Source of the DNA: Sialis fuliginosa | Taxonomy: Eukaryota > Arthropoda > Insecta > Megaloptera > Sialidae | NCBI GenBank assembly: GCA_961205875.1 | Contig: OY540816.1 | Location: 9,372,701-9,436,700, forward strand | Direction: 5' to 3' | Length of the DNA stretch: 64,000 bases | In this document: positions 36,601 to 46,566 of the stretch, one piece after another | Numbering within the stretch: the first letter of the stretch is position 1 | How the letters are laid out: every line of letters begins with the position of its first letter | Program-made: the position numbers and the translations under genes | Notes under the pieces: generated by a model | What the model was told of the DNA's origin: nothing | Databases searched by the model: none | Seen by the model: only the letters and a program-made list of their open reading frames with translations

Positions 36601-37128
36601 TGAAAACTGAAACTATTATATAGAACTAAATCAAAATACTTACTTAAGATGGTAATTAACATTTGAATTCCTGTTATTTTTGATAGTATATTTAATGGGT
36701 GTTGAATTGACTCTGCTCAGAAATATTTTACCATTTGTATCATTTAGAATATTTACATTTGGTATTGAATAACCATCGATTATTTTTTGGCTATTCTGGA
36801 GAGATACACCATCGACACTTCCATAATTTTCTTTTACAGTATCTCCATTTGATGGAGAATCGCCCATCATTCGATCGTTTAAATTCTGTTGGTCTTTTAC
36901 CATTCTCTCATTGTTTAAATCTTCAAAATAATAATCATCATCATAATTAGTTAGTTGTGAATTTTCTTGATGTACACTCGAAGAAAGTGTTGAAGATTCA
37001 TGTTTTCCATTTAATTCATCTAATATATTAGTATGAACTGTATTCTGCACTACAGGTATTGGTTCCACTAATTTTAATATAACCGTTACTGTTAGTAACA
37101 AAGTACATTTAAAATTGAATGAACACAT
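21133..37128 (-). CDS. Secreted TGF-beta propeptide-like protein lacking a cystine-knot ligand domain
   Basis: Eight coding exons join with matching phases into 568 residues: 36644-37128, 33104-33127, 25542-25735, 24436-24581, 24187-24298, 23342-23473, 22996-23106 and 21133-21635. All borders are GT-AG, mostly GTAAGT or GTGAGT donors. The N-terminus is a signal peptide (hydrophobic core residues 9-20). Residues 25-160 are acidic and Asn/Ser-rich. Residues 163-385 match the TGF-beta propeptide pattern: a helix (RIDDIKQYIIATL, 175-187), HIPEHTLNIAKASLRLFKL (263-281), ISIYWYT (307-313), then GHWIEFNIRPAVRSWI (341-356) and NLGLGIVIED. Many N-glycosylation sequons fit secretion. The C-terminal 166 residues carry only two cysteines and no cystine-knot pattern, so no mature growth factor is encoded. 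A furin-like RLKR (320-323) and a minimal RHER (531-534) are present. The family match comes from motif recognition. Whether it is a decoy, chaperone or degenerate ligand is unknown. Confidence 0.85.
22237..22497. mobile_element. Harbinger-type MITE, TGTCCGGTATTATAA family, copy 2
   Basis: TIRs as in 16989-17320, with TTA on both sides. It is 261 bp, internally deleted relative to the other two, and lies in the last intron of the propeptide-like gene. Confidence 0.85.
23342..23473 (-). CDS. Exon 6: propeptide signature exon
   Basis: It encodes residues 321-365, with the diagnostic GHWIEFNIRPAVRSWIKSG and NLGLG that end the propeptide arm domain in TGF-beta family precursors. It begins within the furin-like RLKRR cluster. 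The acceptor is TTATTTTTAG and the donor is TTAG|GTAAGT. Confidence 0.85.
23495..23576. mobile_element. 82-bp piggyBac-type micro-MITE
   Basis: TTAA|CCCATTAATTTCCGT is mirrored by GGGAACAAATGGG|TTAA. The intervening DNA is only about 50 bp. It lies 21 bp upstream of exon 6's acceptor side in the intron. Confidence 0.65.
23798..23973. mobile_element. hAT-type MITE related to 7089-7266
   Basis: The left end is CAGTAGTGTAGTAA and the degenerate right end is ..TTACTTTGCCACTA. The 8-bp TSD TACTGTAC lies at 23790-23797 and 23974-23981. It carries an 18-G run near 23822-23840. Confidence 0.75.
24582..25541. other. Intron 3 of the propeptide-like gene
   Basis: A/T-rich intron. No transposon with both ends was recognised. 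Confidence 0.5.
26084..26167. mobile_element. 84-bp Harbinger-type micro-MITE
   Basis: AGGCCTATATACACCACCCA is mirrored by GGTGTATAGAGGCCT, with TTA at both flanks (26081-26083, 26168-26170). A lone left end of the same family is near 18958. Confidence 0.75.
27330..27570. repeat. 161-bp tandem unit, unoccupied by the MITE
   Basis: GTCTGTAGGATCGCGCCAAG recurs after 161 bp (27341 and 27502). This is the reverse complement of the units at 7547-8060. At 27459-27461 a single TTA stands where the other locus has the Harbinger-like MITE between duplicated TAA, so this is the pre-integration site. Confidence 0.8.
29057..29500. mobile_element. Inverted-repeat element with ATATCTGCCATGA termini, copy 2
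   Basis: The left AATATCTGCCATGAGAGCC and right ..CCATGGCAGATATTTC are mirrored, with ACTTTCTTATACGTAAT / ATTACGTATAAGAAAGT further in. Unlike copies 1 and 3 it has only a single right terminal block. The flanking DNA at 29535-29780 matches that at 2814-3060, so the element travelled with, or inserted into, a larger repeat. Confidence 0.65.
30168..31222. mobile_element. 1.05-kb foldback (whole-length imperfect palindrome)
   Basis: The left arm CACAGTGCTCTGGAAGCC is mirrored by GGTTTCCAGAGCACCGTG. Inversion continues inward through ATCAGAGGTAATC, CGCCTTGGCGC, the TTTTCGATATAAA blocks and GATATTATCGGTACGATAAT, to a centre near 30697. No open frame is present. The unit can fold on itself over its full length. 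Confidence 0.75.
31918..32567. mobile_element. pogo/Tigger-type MITE interrupted by a hAT-type MITE
   Basis: CACTAGGCTCTCGCTATTCCGG is mirrored by CCGGATTAGCGAGAATCTAGTG, with TA on both sides. The 377-bp insertion at 32125-32501 splits it, leaving about 273 bp of original element. Confidence 0.85.
32125..32501. mobile_element. hAT-type MITE nested in the pogo-type MITE
   Basis: CAGGCCCGGATTTGCC is mirrored by ..AAATCCGGGTCTG. The 8-bp TSD ATCCGACC lies at 32117-32124 and 32502-32509. The interior contains GGGCGGCAA repeated near both ends and a G-rich GGGGTGGGGGATGGGGGTGG tract. Confidence 0.85.
33104..33127 (-). CDS. 24-nt microexon of the TGF-beta propeptide-like gene
   Basis: It lies between ..CCGTTTTTAG and |GTAAATAAA on the minus strand. 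It adds eight residues (NSSLLAER, including an N-glycosylation sequon) and preserves phase 2 on both sides, joining ..NYHLK to IQSQRIDD.. . The join completes the amphipathic first helix of the propeptide, which is the main argument for it. It stands alone between introns of 3.5 and 7.4 kb. Confidence 0.7.
33128..36643. other. Intron 1 (coding side) of the propeptide-like gene
   Basis: A/T-rich with the minisatellite at 35241-35631. A CCTGATGATGATTCTGTGAA-type motif near 33271 resembles a dispersed transposon tail. No other exon was found. Confidence 0.5.
35241..35631. repeat. 21-bp minisatellite, about 18 units
   Basis: The unit CAATTTGAAATTGATTATTCC alternates with a GATTAGTCT variant in a higher-order pattern. 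Because 21 is divisible by three, both strands give long apparent open frames (INFKLGI.. and LKLIIPN..). These are artefacts of periodicity and not proteins. Each unit contains the near-palindrome CAATTTGAAATTG. Confidence 0.9.
36644..37128 (-). CDS. Exon 1 (coding) of the TGF-beta propeptide-like gene
   Basis: It encodes residues 1-161 and two bases of codon 162. It starts MCSFNFKC followed by LLLTVTVILKLV (signal peptide), then an acidic, Asn/Ser/Gln-rich stretch containing DDDYYFED. The donor AA|GTAAGT lies just before an apparent stop two codons further on. An in-frame ATG with AACAAA-rich upstream sequence and a strong acceptor at 37262 support this as the first coding exon. Confidence 0.85.
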
Positions 37129-37262
37129 TTTTATTACAACTATAGTATTTTGTGTTAATTAAATATAAGTAAACACGTATCTTTATAAATTGTTTTGATT
37201 TTTCACAACACTGATGAAACTTCAATATCGCTTTTCACCCGACTTTGTCCAAAATAGGGTAA
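37129..37262 (-). other. Probable 5' UTR segment of the propeptide-like gene
   Basis: A strong acceptor, TTTTTCTTGTTTTCAG, ends at 37263. The 134 nt to the ATG would be the 5' UTR of exon 2 of the transcript, joined to a non-coding exon upstream. Confidence 0.5.
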
Positions 37263-40200
37263 CTGAAAACAAGAAAAATCACTTAAAAATACAGTTATTT
37301 AATAATGTGGTGTTTATACGTTAAATTTATTTTAGGGACCCACTCGATATAATAAAATAAATGTATTTCTTTCATTATAAATGTTTTAAAATCAGTTAAC
37401 AGTTAACAGGCACATTCACTTAACAAATACAATTTCACTATTTTCACCCAAAATAATATTACTACTATGATTTAACTATTTATTATTACCAACAATTAAA
37501 ATATTAGTACCGTAACAAACATTTGAACGTTGTCTAGCAAGTGTATGTGTGTATGTCCCATAGATGAATGGGGAAACAATCGCATGGTCTCAGCTTCAGC
37601 TATGAACAGTGTTAGAACCAGTACCTGATTAAGTAATGATTGTAACACCGGAGGAAAACGGGAAAGCGATATTTAAATATATAAATGTTAAATAATCTAA
37701 ATTTGCATTGGGCAGCTAATCACAGTGCCGGACTAAGGAAAGTTGGTATCCGGGCCGGAATGTTAATTATGAACCCCTCTCTCACAAAAACGTTGTTTTT
37801 TGTTGTTAATTTTATTTATTGAAGATCTTTTTTTAGTCCTCGTGTCATTTTTTTATACCGCTCAAGTTCATTTCTAAGTCGTTTATATCGTGGCAACCGA
37901 GGAGGGGGGCTGCTAATCACTATATTCTAAAAACTTGGGTCGGTGGTGCGGTCTAATTGTTAGTATTAGTTGCAGAAATTATCAAAGGACAACAATGGAT
38001 TGAATCTAAATACTTAATTAAATATTAATTAATTATTAATCTATCTAATTAATCTCTTAACCCTGAAATAACCCTTTTTACAGAGCCGACCATAGCAAGT
38101 CTGGCGTCTTGGGCGAGATCCTCCCCGCTTCCAGGGGCGATCATTATATCAAGTCAATCATTAAGAATAGATTTAATTACTACAATATAATTTATTCTAT
38201 AAAAATGTATAATTTAATTTATTTAATAAGTATAAATTTATATAATCAATAAGCATTTGAATATTTTGGTACATGGCTTGTAAATTTTTTTAATTTTTAA
38301 TCCGTACTTCAGAATTTAAACTAGGTACTTAATAGTAATAACATTTTGTTTTCGCATAAAAAAACTATTATATATGGATTTTGGCTTCTGGGTGTAAACC
38401 AAGATCCATATCTAGATCACCGCAGAAGCCTCAAAACTATTACATTGTCTTATTGTTTCCAAATTGTAATGTTTGTAATTTTTTCCAAAAAAATTATAAT
38501 TTTTACTAGTGTGGCTCCTCCAGTGCTCCTCCTAGCCTGGTGATTTTTTATTTTTTATCAAATGCTATTAAAATATTTTTAAATTGATTACTAATATCTA
38601 CTAAAATGTAATTTTATTATATTATACGCGGTATAAGAATTATCCCCAAGCAGTGTTAAATATTTATTTATTTAATTAAGCATTTTATAAAACAAATCAT
38701 AAAGATTCCATATATTTGTCGGCATTATATAGCAGAAAAAGGAGCTACAAAAAAAGTAATGTAGACTCATATATGTATAAATTCTAGAAATTATAAGTAT
38801 TTAATTGTTATAGGCGCTGAGTAAAGCGCTACATATATGTATTTTGTATTAAGTAATGTAAAAAAGGAGGATTTTATATTTAAAATATAGAGTTTAATTC
38901 AGGTGGGTAAAAGTGAACTATTAATAAAATATTGGTTTTGAACGAAAATTTATTTTTTTATTATTTTTATTATGTGTACCTATATATTTCTGTCGCCTGA
39001 AAAATCGTAACTATTTAAGTAAATTGCTAATAACCAAAAACAACCGGACAACCATGCATTTCAAATTTTGAAATTGATTAATTAAAAAAAAATACTTCCC
39101 TAGTTCGTAGAACAAATAAATTGTTTTCCTTTAACGCCCTATAGAACTATAATATTTTTTAGAATGATTAATTAATTAATTTCAAATCACTAAAGTTGAT
39201 TAACCTTTTAGGCCCTCAATTATTAAGTTGCTTGGACCCTCCCACAGTGGAGGAACAAAATGAAAACTTTTTCTATCACATCCTATTAGTGTAGACTAGG
39301 GTTGTACCACATTCATTAATGATATTTTTTCTTGGTTTCGGAGGTCATTTTCTAATTATTTTGGAAATGGTTTCTGTTTCGGATACGAAGCTACGTATTG
39401 TCTACTTATTTACACTAGTATGGTAGTACTGTATACTGTATAGTATAATACACCATGTATAAAGTAAAGAAATATTTATGTTATCTTAAGAATTCTTTAA
39501 TTTTTTTTCTTGCACTATATATTTTTTTTAAATGGTCACTATCTATAAATATTAAGACCTCTTCCGCTCCAGCTATTACTAGTACTTGCTAGTGTTAAAT
39601 TGGCCCTGGTTTTAGTTAGAGCATAAAATTTAGAGGCACACAATTGTTACCTATTATATAGGAAATATCTTGGTACTATACTATATAGAAATAATGTGCA
39701 CTCTATACATAGTATGTAAGTCTATTATTTAGAGTCTATGCTAGACGTAAATATTATTATTATATCACCTGTAAAACTATACACACGCGAATATTTATTT
39801 ATGGTTGGTTGTAAGTACTGTAGAGTGTAAACTGTGTATATTGTAAGGTGTTTTATTATTGTTTTGTCTTGCATATGTTCAGAATGGGCAGTGGCGTAAC
39901 TTGATAAAAATTAAATTGACTGAATTTCAATGGGTAAAATAATTTTTTGAGTTGACTTATTAATAAAAGATTTAAGCCACTACAAATTTCCCAAATCTAA
40001 GTTGTACTCACAATCATTACTTCTGCTTATTGTCAGTACATTAACAAATAAGAAAATTTTAATTTAATCATTGTTTTATTTAAATAACAGTTTTGTAGTT
40101 TAGTTAGTTTTTTGTATTTTAAATAAGAATTCTTTAAAAATGAGAACTACAGATGTTTTTGGCCTTTTTTGTAAACTCAAAAACATAATCAAACCGATGA

Positions 40201-43124
40201 AAATTAAAAAAAGCTAACGAAATAATTAATCAATGAGGCCCAACCTTTTAAGACAGCATGGACAGGGACAAAAGGCAAACATGGACAAAAGACCGACAAA
40301 GACAAAAGACTGACTCCCAAAAAGCTGACTTGGACAAAAGGCAGACTTGGAAAAAGGCAGACTTGAAAAAAATGCAGACTGGACAAAAGGCGCAGACAAA
40401 AAATTTATATAAATTAATATCTTTGAGGAGGGGGGGGTATTTTTTATTTAATGTACTTTAACGTTATAATTCTTTTTGGTGAGAAGGCATGTGGGTCATG
40501 TGCCACTCCCATTTTTTTAAATTTTAATTTGTTTTTATTTGATAATTTTTTTGGGGGGGAGCATGATCCATAAAAAAAACTAATCAAATGAAAATTTCCA
40601 AAAAAAAAATGGGGGAGGGGTACATAACCCACATGGCTCCCCTCTCAAAAAAAATAACGTTACAGTAAATAATATATACATATATAATACAATACTTATT
40701 CCTTTTTTATTTGAGGGGGGGATATAGCATAACATTACCCCTCAAAGATATTATTAATTCATATAGATTTTTATCTGCTTTTTGTCGGTCTTTTGGTAGT
40801 CTGCCTTTTGTTCATGTCTGTCTTTTGTCTACATAGATCCCATTAGATATGGCAGGCCGCAGATATGAATTAAAGGAATTATTAAGATATGCATATTGGA
40901 ATATTTATATAGAAAACACCATCTATCTATAAGAAACATATTACCTAATTAATCTTATTAATTCATACATAATATCCCATATGTATATTGATTTTACTAT
41001 TTATTAATAAACATTGTGATTGGCCAATCAGTGAAATATATTATGTTGCGTGATTTATATTGGACTACACTGATACGAAATATAAATATGATAATTAAAA
41101 TAAACAGAGATATTTTAAATTTATCCCTTAGTATTTTATTATTTTCCATAATCTAAATAAACAATGAAGGTATAATAAGGTACTGGCACCAGTCCTGGAT
41201 CATACCCCAGTGTTGGATTTTTTAAAATTAAATGTTCAGAATTAGAAATATTTGTCGATTTTTGGTTACTGAAATTATTGAATATTAATCTATACCTATA
41301 TATTTAACTGTCCTTCAACGTGATTTGATGACAATTTATCATTTTGTTTAAAAATAGTGGAAAAATAAACATCGCGGTTCAGCAGACTATCAAGAAAAAT
41401 GTATTTTTTGATTAGTGAAATGGGCACATTTAAATCGTTATTAAGTTGCGAACATTCTTTGTTTTCTTGAAAAATTAAAATGTTTGATTCTTGAACATAG
41501 TTTCAAGAATGCTCAGCAATAATATTAAATAATTAAGGCAGGCCCTAATTAAGAATTTTATTAATTGATATTTATATTACAACTGCACAAATCGTAATTA
41601 AAGAATGTTTTTTGTTGATATATGTTAACTAAACCAAAGGTCCATATTAACAAAATGGGGGTTATTTTTTTTGTAAATTTTAATTTGCTTTTATTTGTTG
41701 AGTTTTTTTGTAGGGGGAGCATGATTCATATAACCCACCCACAAAAAATAATTATTGTATTAGTTATAACGTTAAAGCAAATTAAATAATACAATATTTT
41801 ACATATTACATGTTGCATAAGCCCCCCCCCCTCTAAGATATTATTAATTTATATTTATAATTATATTTATTTTTTGTCTACCTTTTGTTCATGTCTACCT
41901 TTTTGGGAGTTAGCCTTTTGTCCATGTCTGCCTTTTACCCCGATCCCGTATTTTAGGTATTATACTTGTATAGTGCTTCCAGTTTTCAGTGCTATTTTTA
42001 AAATTATTTGAATAGTTAAATAAAAGTATGCAAATACAAAGATAACAATTACAAAATTGCTTCAGGAAAATAGAGAGAACAACACCGTTTTTAGCCAGTA
42101 TTCAAGGACCATTAAAACCACACAGCGACTAGAGCCTTAAAAAGTAAAAAAATAACATTCAACATTGAAAAGATAGGGTGTAACGATCATAAGAAGAACA
42201 TTATAATAATAATTAAAAACTATGTAATCAGTATAAATTATTTATCTGAGAAAAACATATCATAAACAAACTACATACCTATATGTACAATGTATGTACC
42301 TATAGTGTATTTATTATATTTAAAAATAAAATTACATTTAGGTATAATAATATGTAAGTATGTATATCAATATGTTTAAATAGTTGCGGTATTAAATATT
42401 GACGATTTGTATAAAATAAATAAAATATTGTACAACATTCTAAGGGGGTATTTTCTTATCTTAATTAACCCTTGTTATTTAGTATGTAAAAAGATATTGG
42501 CAGGTTTTTATAACGAGTTGGGCCCAGAAAGTGGACAAAAATTAAATAAATGTTTATAGATAGTGTTAAATATTACAGACTTCAGAAAGGCACTAAAATC
42601 TTTATTGAACTTAGGAATACATTATAAAAATTAGGCTTTTTGAGCTTTGTAAATGCAAATACGTTATCAATCAATTTTGAAATATAAAATAAATCCGAAC
42701 ATTGATTAATTTTTATTATATTAAATTTAACTCTCACAATAAGGGTTGTTATAAACATACATATAACGTATCATTCTTGCATATTCACCAAGGAGTCAAT
42801 TTGTGCATTTAACGATATAAAGTATTATATTTACGCTTGTAGTAATATTATAAAATAGTATTTAGAATTAACCAATAGAAAAAATATGTTTATTAATGCT
42901 GTTTACCTATATTCTTCATCATAGATATGTATTTTAATTTGTTGGTAATAATTTATCTACACATGCAAAAAATAAAAGGTGTTTATTTAAAAAGAAAACA
43001 TGAAATACAATTTTTTATAATAAAATAAAATTCATTAATTTATAAAATAATTTTTAATTTTTATTGTGAATTTAATTAAAAATATAAACTATACAAAATT
43101 ATAATGAAAATTTATAAAACTTAC
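37263..43124. other. Probable first intron (5' UTR intron) of the propeptide-like gene
   Basis: It contains a lone hAT-like end (CAGTGCCGGACTAAGG near 37725), a CAGTGGCGTAACTTG end near 39893, the repeat element 40251-40832 with a partial second copy at 41650-41940, and otherwise A/T-rich DNA. No coding exon was recognised. Confidence 0.45.
40251..40832. repeat. Inverted element capped by GGACAAAAGGCAGACTT tandem repeats
   Basis: The left cap holds about eight degenerate units of GACTTGGACAAAAGGCA. The right cap holds the inverse (TCTGCCTTTTGTTCATGTC). Between them are further mirrored blocks, including AATATCTTTGAGGAGGGGG / CCCCTCAAAGATATT and GGTCATGTGCC-type segments. A partial copy with the same right cap lies at 41650-41940. 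Confidence 0.65.
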
Positions 43125-43316
43125 CTCCTTTAAGTCCAAAGCACACATTTATGCACAACAATTAAAAATATTAGTAAGAAATTATTTTTATAATCATTGT
43201 TGATAATAAATACAAGCACAATGCAAGAAAAACTGTTTATGCCAAACAAATAATCACGATTGTTGGTTTGTAGTTTGAATGTCGCGCTCTTTGTATCGGT
43301 TTGTTATTGGCTATGG
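43125..43316 (-). other. Candidate non-coding first exon
   Basis: A donor AAAGGAG|GTAAGTTTT ends at 43125. The exon would run from about 30 bp downstream of the TATA motif. Orientation, donor quality and the unpaired strong acceptor at 37262 suggest it belongs to the propeptide-like gene, which is an inference. Confidence 0.4.
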
Positions 43317-43340
43317 ATCACCTGTCAGTTGGATTTCACC

Positions 43341-43347
43341 TTATATA
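43341..43347 (-). promoter_or_regulatory. TATA box
   Basis: On the minus strand TATATAA is followed by GG, with GATTGG (an inverted CCAAT) about 20 bp upstream. It lies about 215 bp upstream of the donor at 43125, and the flanking DNA is less A/T-rich than its surroundings (AGAGCGCGACATTC). Confidence 0.45.
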
Positions 43348-43655
43348 TGGGACTTGGACCAATCGTTCTACGATCCAGACAGAATAAAGTATTGAGCATT
43401 TTGTGGTCTATACGAAAAATTCACTATTATAATTTGTTTATGTATTTGATATTAAAATAAATAAACAATGTCACCATCTTTCTATTGTTATTTTGTTATT
43501 ACAAATGTAATAAATTAATATTTTAAATTAATTTGTTGGTTTTAGTACCTATATAAAATGAAATTAATTCAATATTAAAAATATAATCTTATAACAATTT
43601 TTATAAATGTATTTTATTATAAATAATAAATATGTTTATGCATGCACCTAATTAT

Positions 43656-43946
43656 TAGAGATTGGAAAAATAGTTTTTTAACTATTGCGAAAAAATACAT
43701 TTATTGTAATTTTTATTACATATCTCCACCGTTTTCAGAAAAAAAAGTTTGATTGAACACGATTTGAAATCAACTATTTGCAACTACCTTTCCAACTATT
43801 TTAAAACTATTTGCGACACTTTTTACTGCTTCGTTTGCACTAATTATTATCAAATCGTAAAAAAAACTATTAACCAACTATTTTCCGAAAAAAAATTCAA
43901 TTAGTAACTATTTCATTGAAAATAACAACTATTTTTCCAATATCTA
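43656..43946. mobile_element. hAT-like MITE (TAGAGATTGGAAAAATAG termini)
   Basis: TAGAGATTGGAAAAATAGTT is mirrored by AACTATTTTTCCAATATCTA. The flanks CTAATTAT and GCAATTAC share only the core AATTA, so the TSD is weak. It is 291 bp and contains several ACTATTT words. Confidence 0.65.
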
Positions 43947-45475
43947 GCAATTACCATCGTTCTGGAGTTTTAGTATACATATATAGGTATGAATTGATGA
44001 CAGAAAAATCAGCAATATCGGTAACAAAAAGAAACCTCGATTAAATTATTTTATTTTATTTTTAATTTAAACAGAAATGAAGAAGACAGATAAGAGAATA
44101 ATGATAAAATAATTTTCTTATATTTTAGAATGTTTGTTGTATATTGAAATAATAAAGTAAAAAATAAGATCTACAAAAAAGGTCCTTCATTTTATTCCAC
44201 CCTCAGAATCTATAGCGCTTAACGTGTTAAAACGAATTAAATAAAAAATAGTGATCTAAACTCGGCGCGACGGAAAGTCTAGAAATTTTAAACCATTGTG
44301 AGATAAAGTTTTGAATAACGGTATTGGGTTGATACCTACATGGATCCTGTTAGACCTTACGAGTAAATGGTCAGGGATTACGAAGAAAGATGAGACATGC
44401 AGGGCCGTATAGTACCGTATAAGTACTAAAGAAAAGATATAAATTATCGGGATCAATAATATAGCTGATAGAGCATTATCAAGACAGTAACTAGAGGTTC
44501 TGGGGCAGTGGTCCCCAACCTTTTTGTACCTAAGAGCACATTCTAGAATATCGGTCGGGCGGCGAGCACCATTTATTTTTTCAAAAGTTTCATTATTTTT
44601 CAATTTCACCAAAATGTTTCACTCGCCTGCGTAACCTTCCAAATTTTTGAAAAATTTTTTCATTCGTTGGTTGGTTGGTACCACTTACTTTTATTTTATT
44701 TTTTGTAGGTACCTTGCTGAAAAAACGATCATTTTTACGGTTTTTCGTGTACGTTTTTTTTTATATATCTCCAATTCTATTGGTCGGATTGCAAAAATAA
44801 AAATGCATTTTCTTTGGTATGAATTTCCATATAAAATATTTTAAAATCTTATAATTTATTACATAATCTATAAAAAAAACCATTAGTACTTTTTTTTACA
44901 ACGACCAATAATAATATTAATATAATTTTGGGAAAAGATTTCTTATATGATTTATAAATATGTAAATTTTCAAATCAAAACGGCTAAAAAATACATTTAA
45001 AAATAAAAATTGACTCGTTAATATCTTGTGGGCAACAAATGGTAGAGGAACTTTCTTTTTTTTTTAGAATTTTTTATGTACTATGCGATGGCGCTAAAGA
45101 TAATTTTATAAATGTTTTAAAAATCTAATTTTTAGGTTTTTGTTTTTGAAAATTTTTCTCCGTATTTGAATTAACTCAAAACTTTTAAAAATCCAATTTA
45201 AAAAAAAATACCTTCCTTGTTCGGGACCCCCTATGCTCGGCGGGCCCGGGGTACCGCCCGGCTGCCCCGGTGGTAGTTACGGCCCTTTCTAATTGTTAGT
45301 TTATGTTTTTTGTATCATCGATTATATCAAGATGACAGAAAAAATTAAAGAACTGCGTGTTTATTAAATTGTAGAATTGTAAACGTTAAAACTAACAGAT
45401 TTTAATTTAAATTAATAATCAATTTTATAGTTATTTTTCTTCTTCATATATTTTTGTCTGCTGGCTTGGTCTTTT
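43947..45475. other. Spacer between divergent candidate promoters
   Basis: It contains transposon ends only: AGGGCCGTATAGTACC near 44403, the hAT terminus CAGTGGTCCCCAACCTTTTT at about 44506, and a mirrored GGTAGTTACGGCCCT near 45280. An open frame at 44256-44612 on the minus strand runs across these ends and is not a gene. Confidence 0.5.
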
Positions 45476-45480
45476 CAGAC
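45447..45480 (+). promoter_or_regulatory. Candidate TATA-like/initiator promoter of the small plus-strand gene
   Basis: CATATATTTTT is followed about 30 bp later by TTTTCAGAC, which resembles an arthropod initiator (TCAGT-like). The candidate first exon (to 45644) starts here. The same CAG could instead be a splice acceptor. Confidence 0.25.
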
Positions 45481-45569
45481 AGCTCCTTTGTGGTTGATTT
45501 TTATTTGGAGTATGTGTTGCGCGTGTATTTGTGTGAGTATATTTGTGTTAGGGAGCACAGGGACACAAA

Positions 45570-45644
45570 ATGGAATGGGATGTTGCTGATGAGCCAATCA
45601 TAGTAGTTTACAACGAACAGGGTGACCGGAATTATAGGAATTAT
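45570..45644 (+). CDS. First coding exon of a putative small spliced ORF
   Basis: ATG in good context (ACAAAATGG), with an in-frame stop upstream. It encodes 25 residues (MEWDVADEPIIVVYNEQGDR..NY) and ends at a strong donor TTAT|GTAAGG in phase 0. Joined to 60373-60432 it gives a 44-residue protein ending RRAARYR. Base composition is less A/T-rich than the surroundings. Other exons may lie between. Function unknown. Confidence 0.4.
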
Positions 45645-46236
45645 GTAAGGATTTACATATTTATGTTATATTTTATTGTTAAATAGATAATTAAGCAAGT
45701 TGATAGGATTCAGGATCCTTTTGTTAGTAAATATTAATTATGTTGTGTAAATTAAAATTATCGATTTTGAAAAGTCTGCTTATAATAATAATAATATATT
45801 ATTTAATATATGTATAATATATTAATAAATAATTATTAGTAATAATTTAACAAAATTTAACCATGTTAAATTAAATCCAAGATCTAGTTTATTTATAAAA
45901 GTAACATTTTCTTTTGTTATCTCTAACTTAATCTTTACCTGCAGCTTTACCCACATTTATTATGAAATAAACAATCAGTTTTATAAATTTTTATTATAAT
46001 ATATTATCAATTGTAAAATTTTCTTAATATACTCATATTTAATATTAATTATTATTGAATAGCCTAAAATAATTCTAGTGCCTCGATTGAAGTCCAATTC
46101 AGTAATTTTTTTTTCAAGTCAAATCAAACACACAGAGAAAAGTTCTAAAAATACATTTACACAATTAAAGGCGGTCGATTCTTATATTGGTATAAATAGT
46201 TTTATTATAATTAATTTTAACTTCCAAATAGAATTA

Positions 46237-46566
46237 TGTCCGGTATTATAAAGGAACTAACAAATTTACAAGCTTGCAAGCACTTTCAAATGGGGTATTA
46301 ATTCTGTGTTAGAATCTATGGATTAAAATGAAATTTAGAGCAGTGATACTTCAACATATTATAATAAAGTTGGCGACTCTAACTGTACAAAATAATTTTC
46401 ATAATATCACCACTATTTTAATACCGTTGATGTTTATTTACCACGCGTGTGCGAAACTTATCGAACACTTCATGAATCTTCAAAGCAACAGTCAGATAGA
46501 TTTGATATCCTATTTGAATGTACTTGCAAGCTTGCAAATTTTGTTAACTCGTTATAATACCGGACA
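46237..46566. mobile_element. Harbinger-type MITE, TGTCCGGTATTATAA family, copy 3
   Basis: TTA flanks both ends and the length is 330 bp. The inner palindrome is AAGCTTGCAAG here, in place of the GCTAGCTAGC of copies 1 and 2. Confidence 0.85.

Noticed and set aside
36735-36950. Plus-strand 71-codon frame opposite the signal-peptide exon
   Set aside because: It is an antisense shadow of the first coding exon of the propeptide-like gene.
44256-44612. 118-codon minus-strand open frame
   Set aside because: It runs across known hAT-like termini (GGTTGGGGACCACTG) and mixed repeat DNA, with no splice context or domain.
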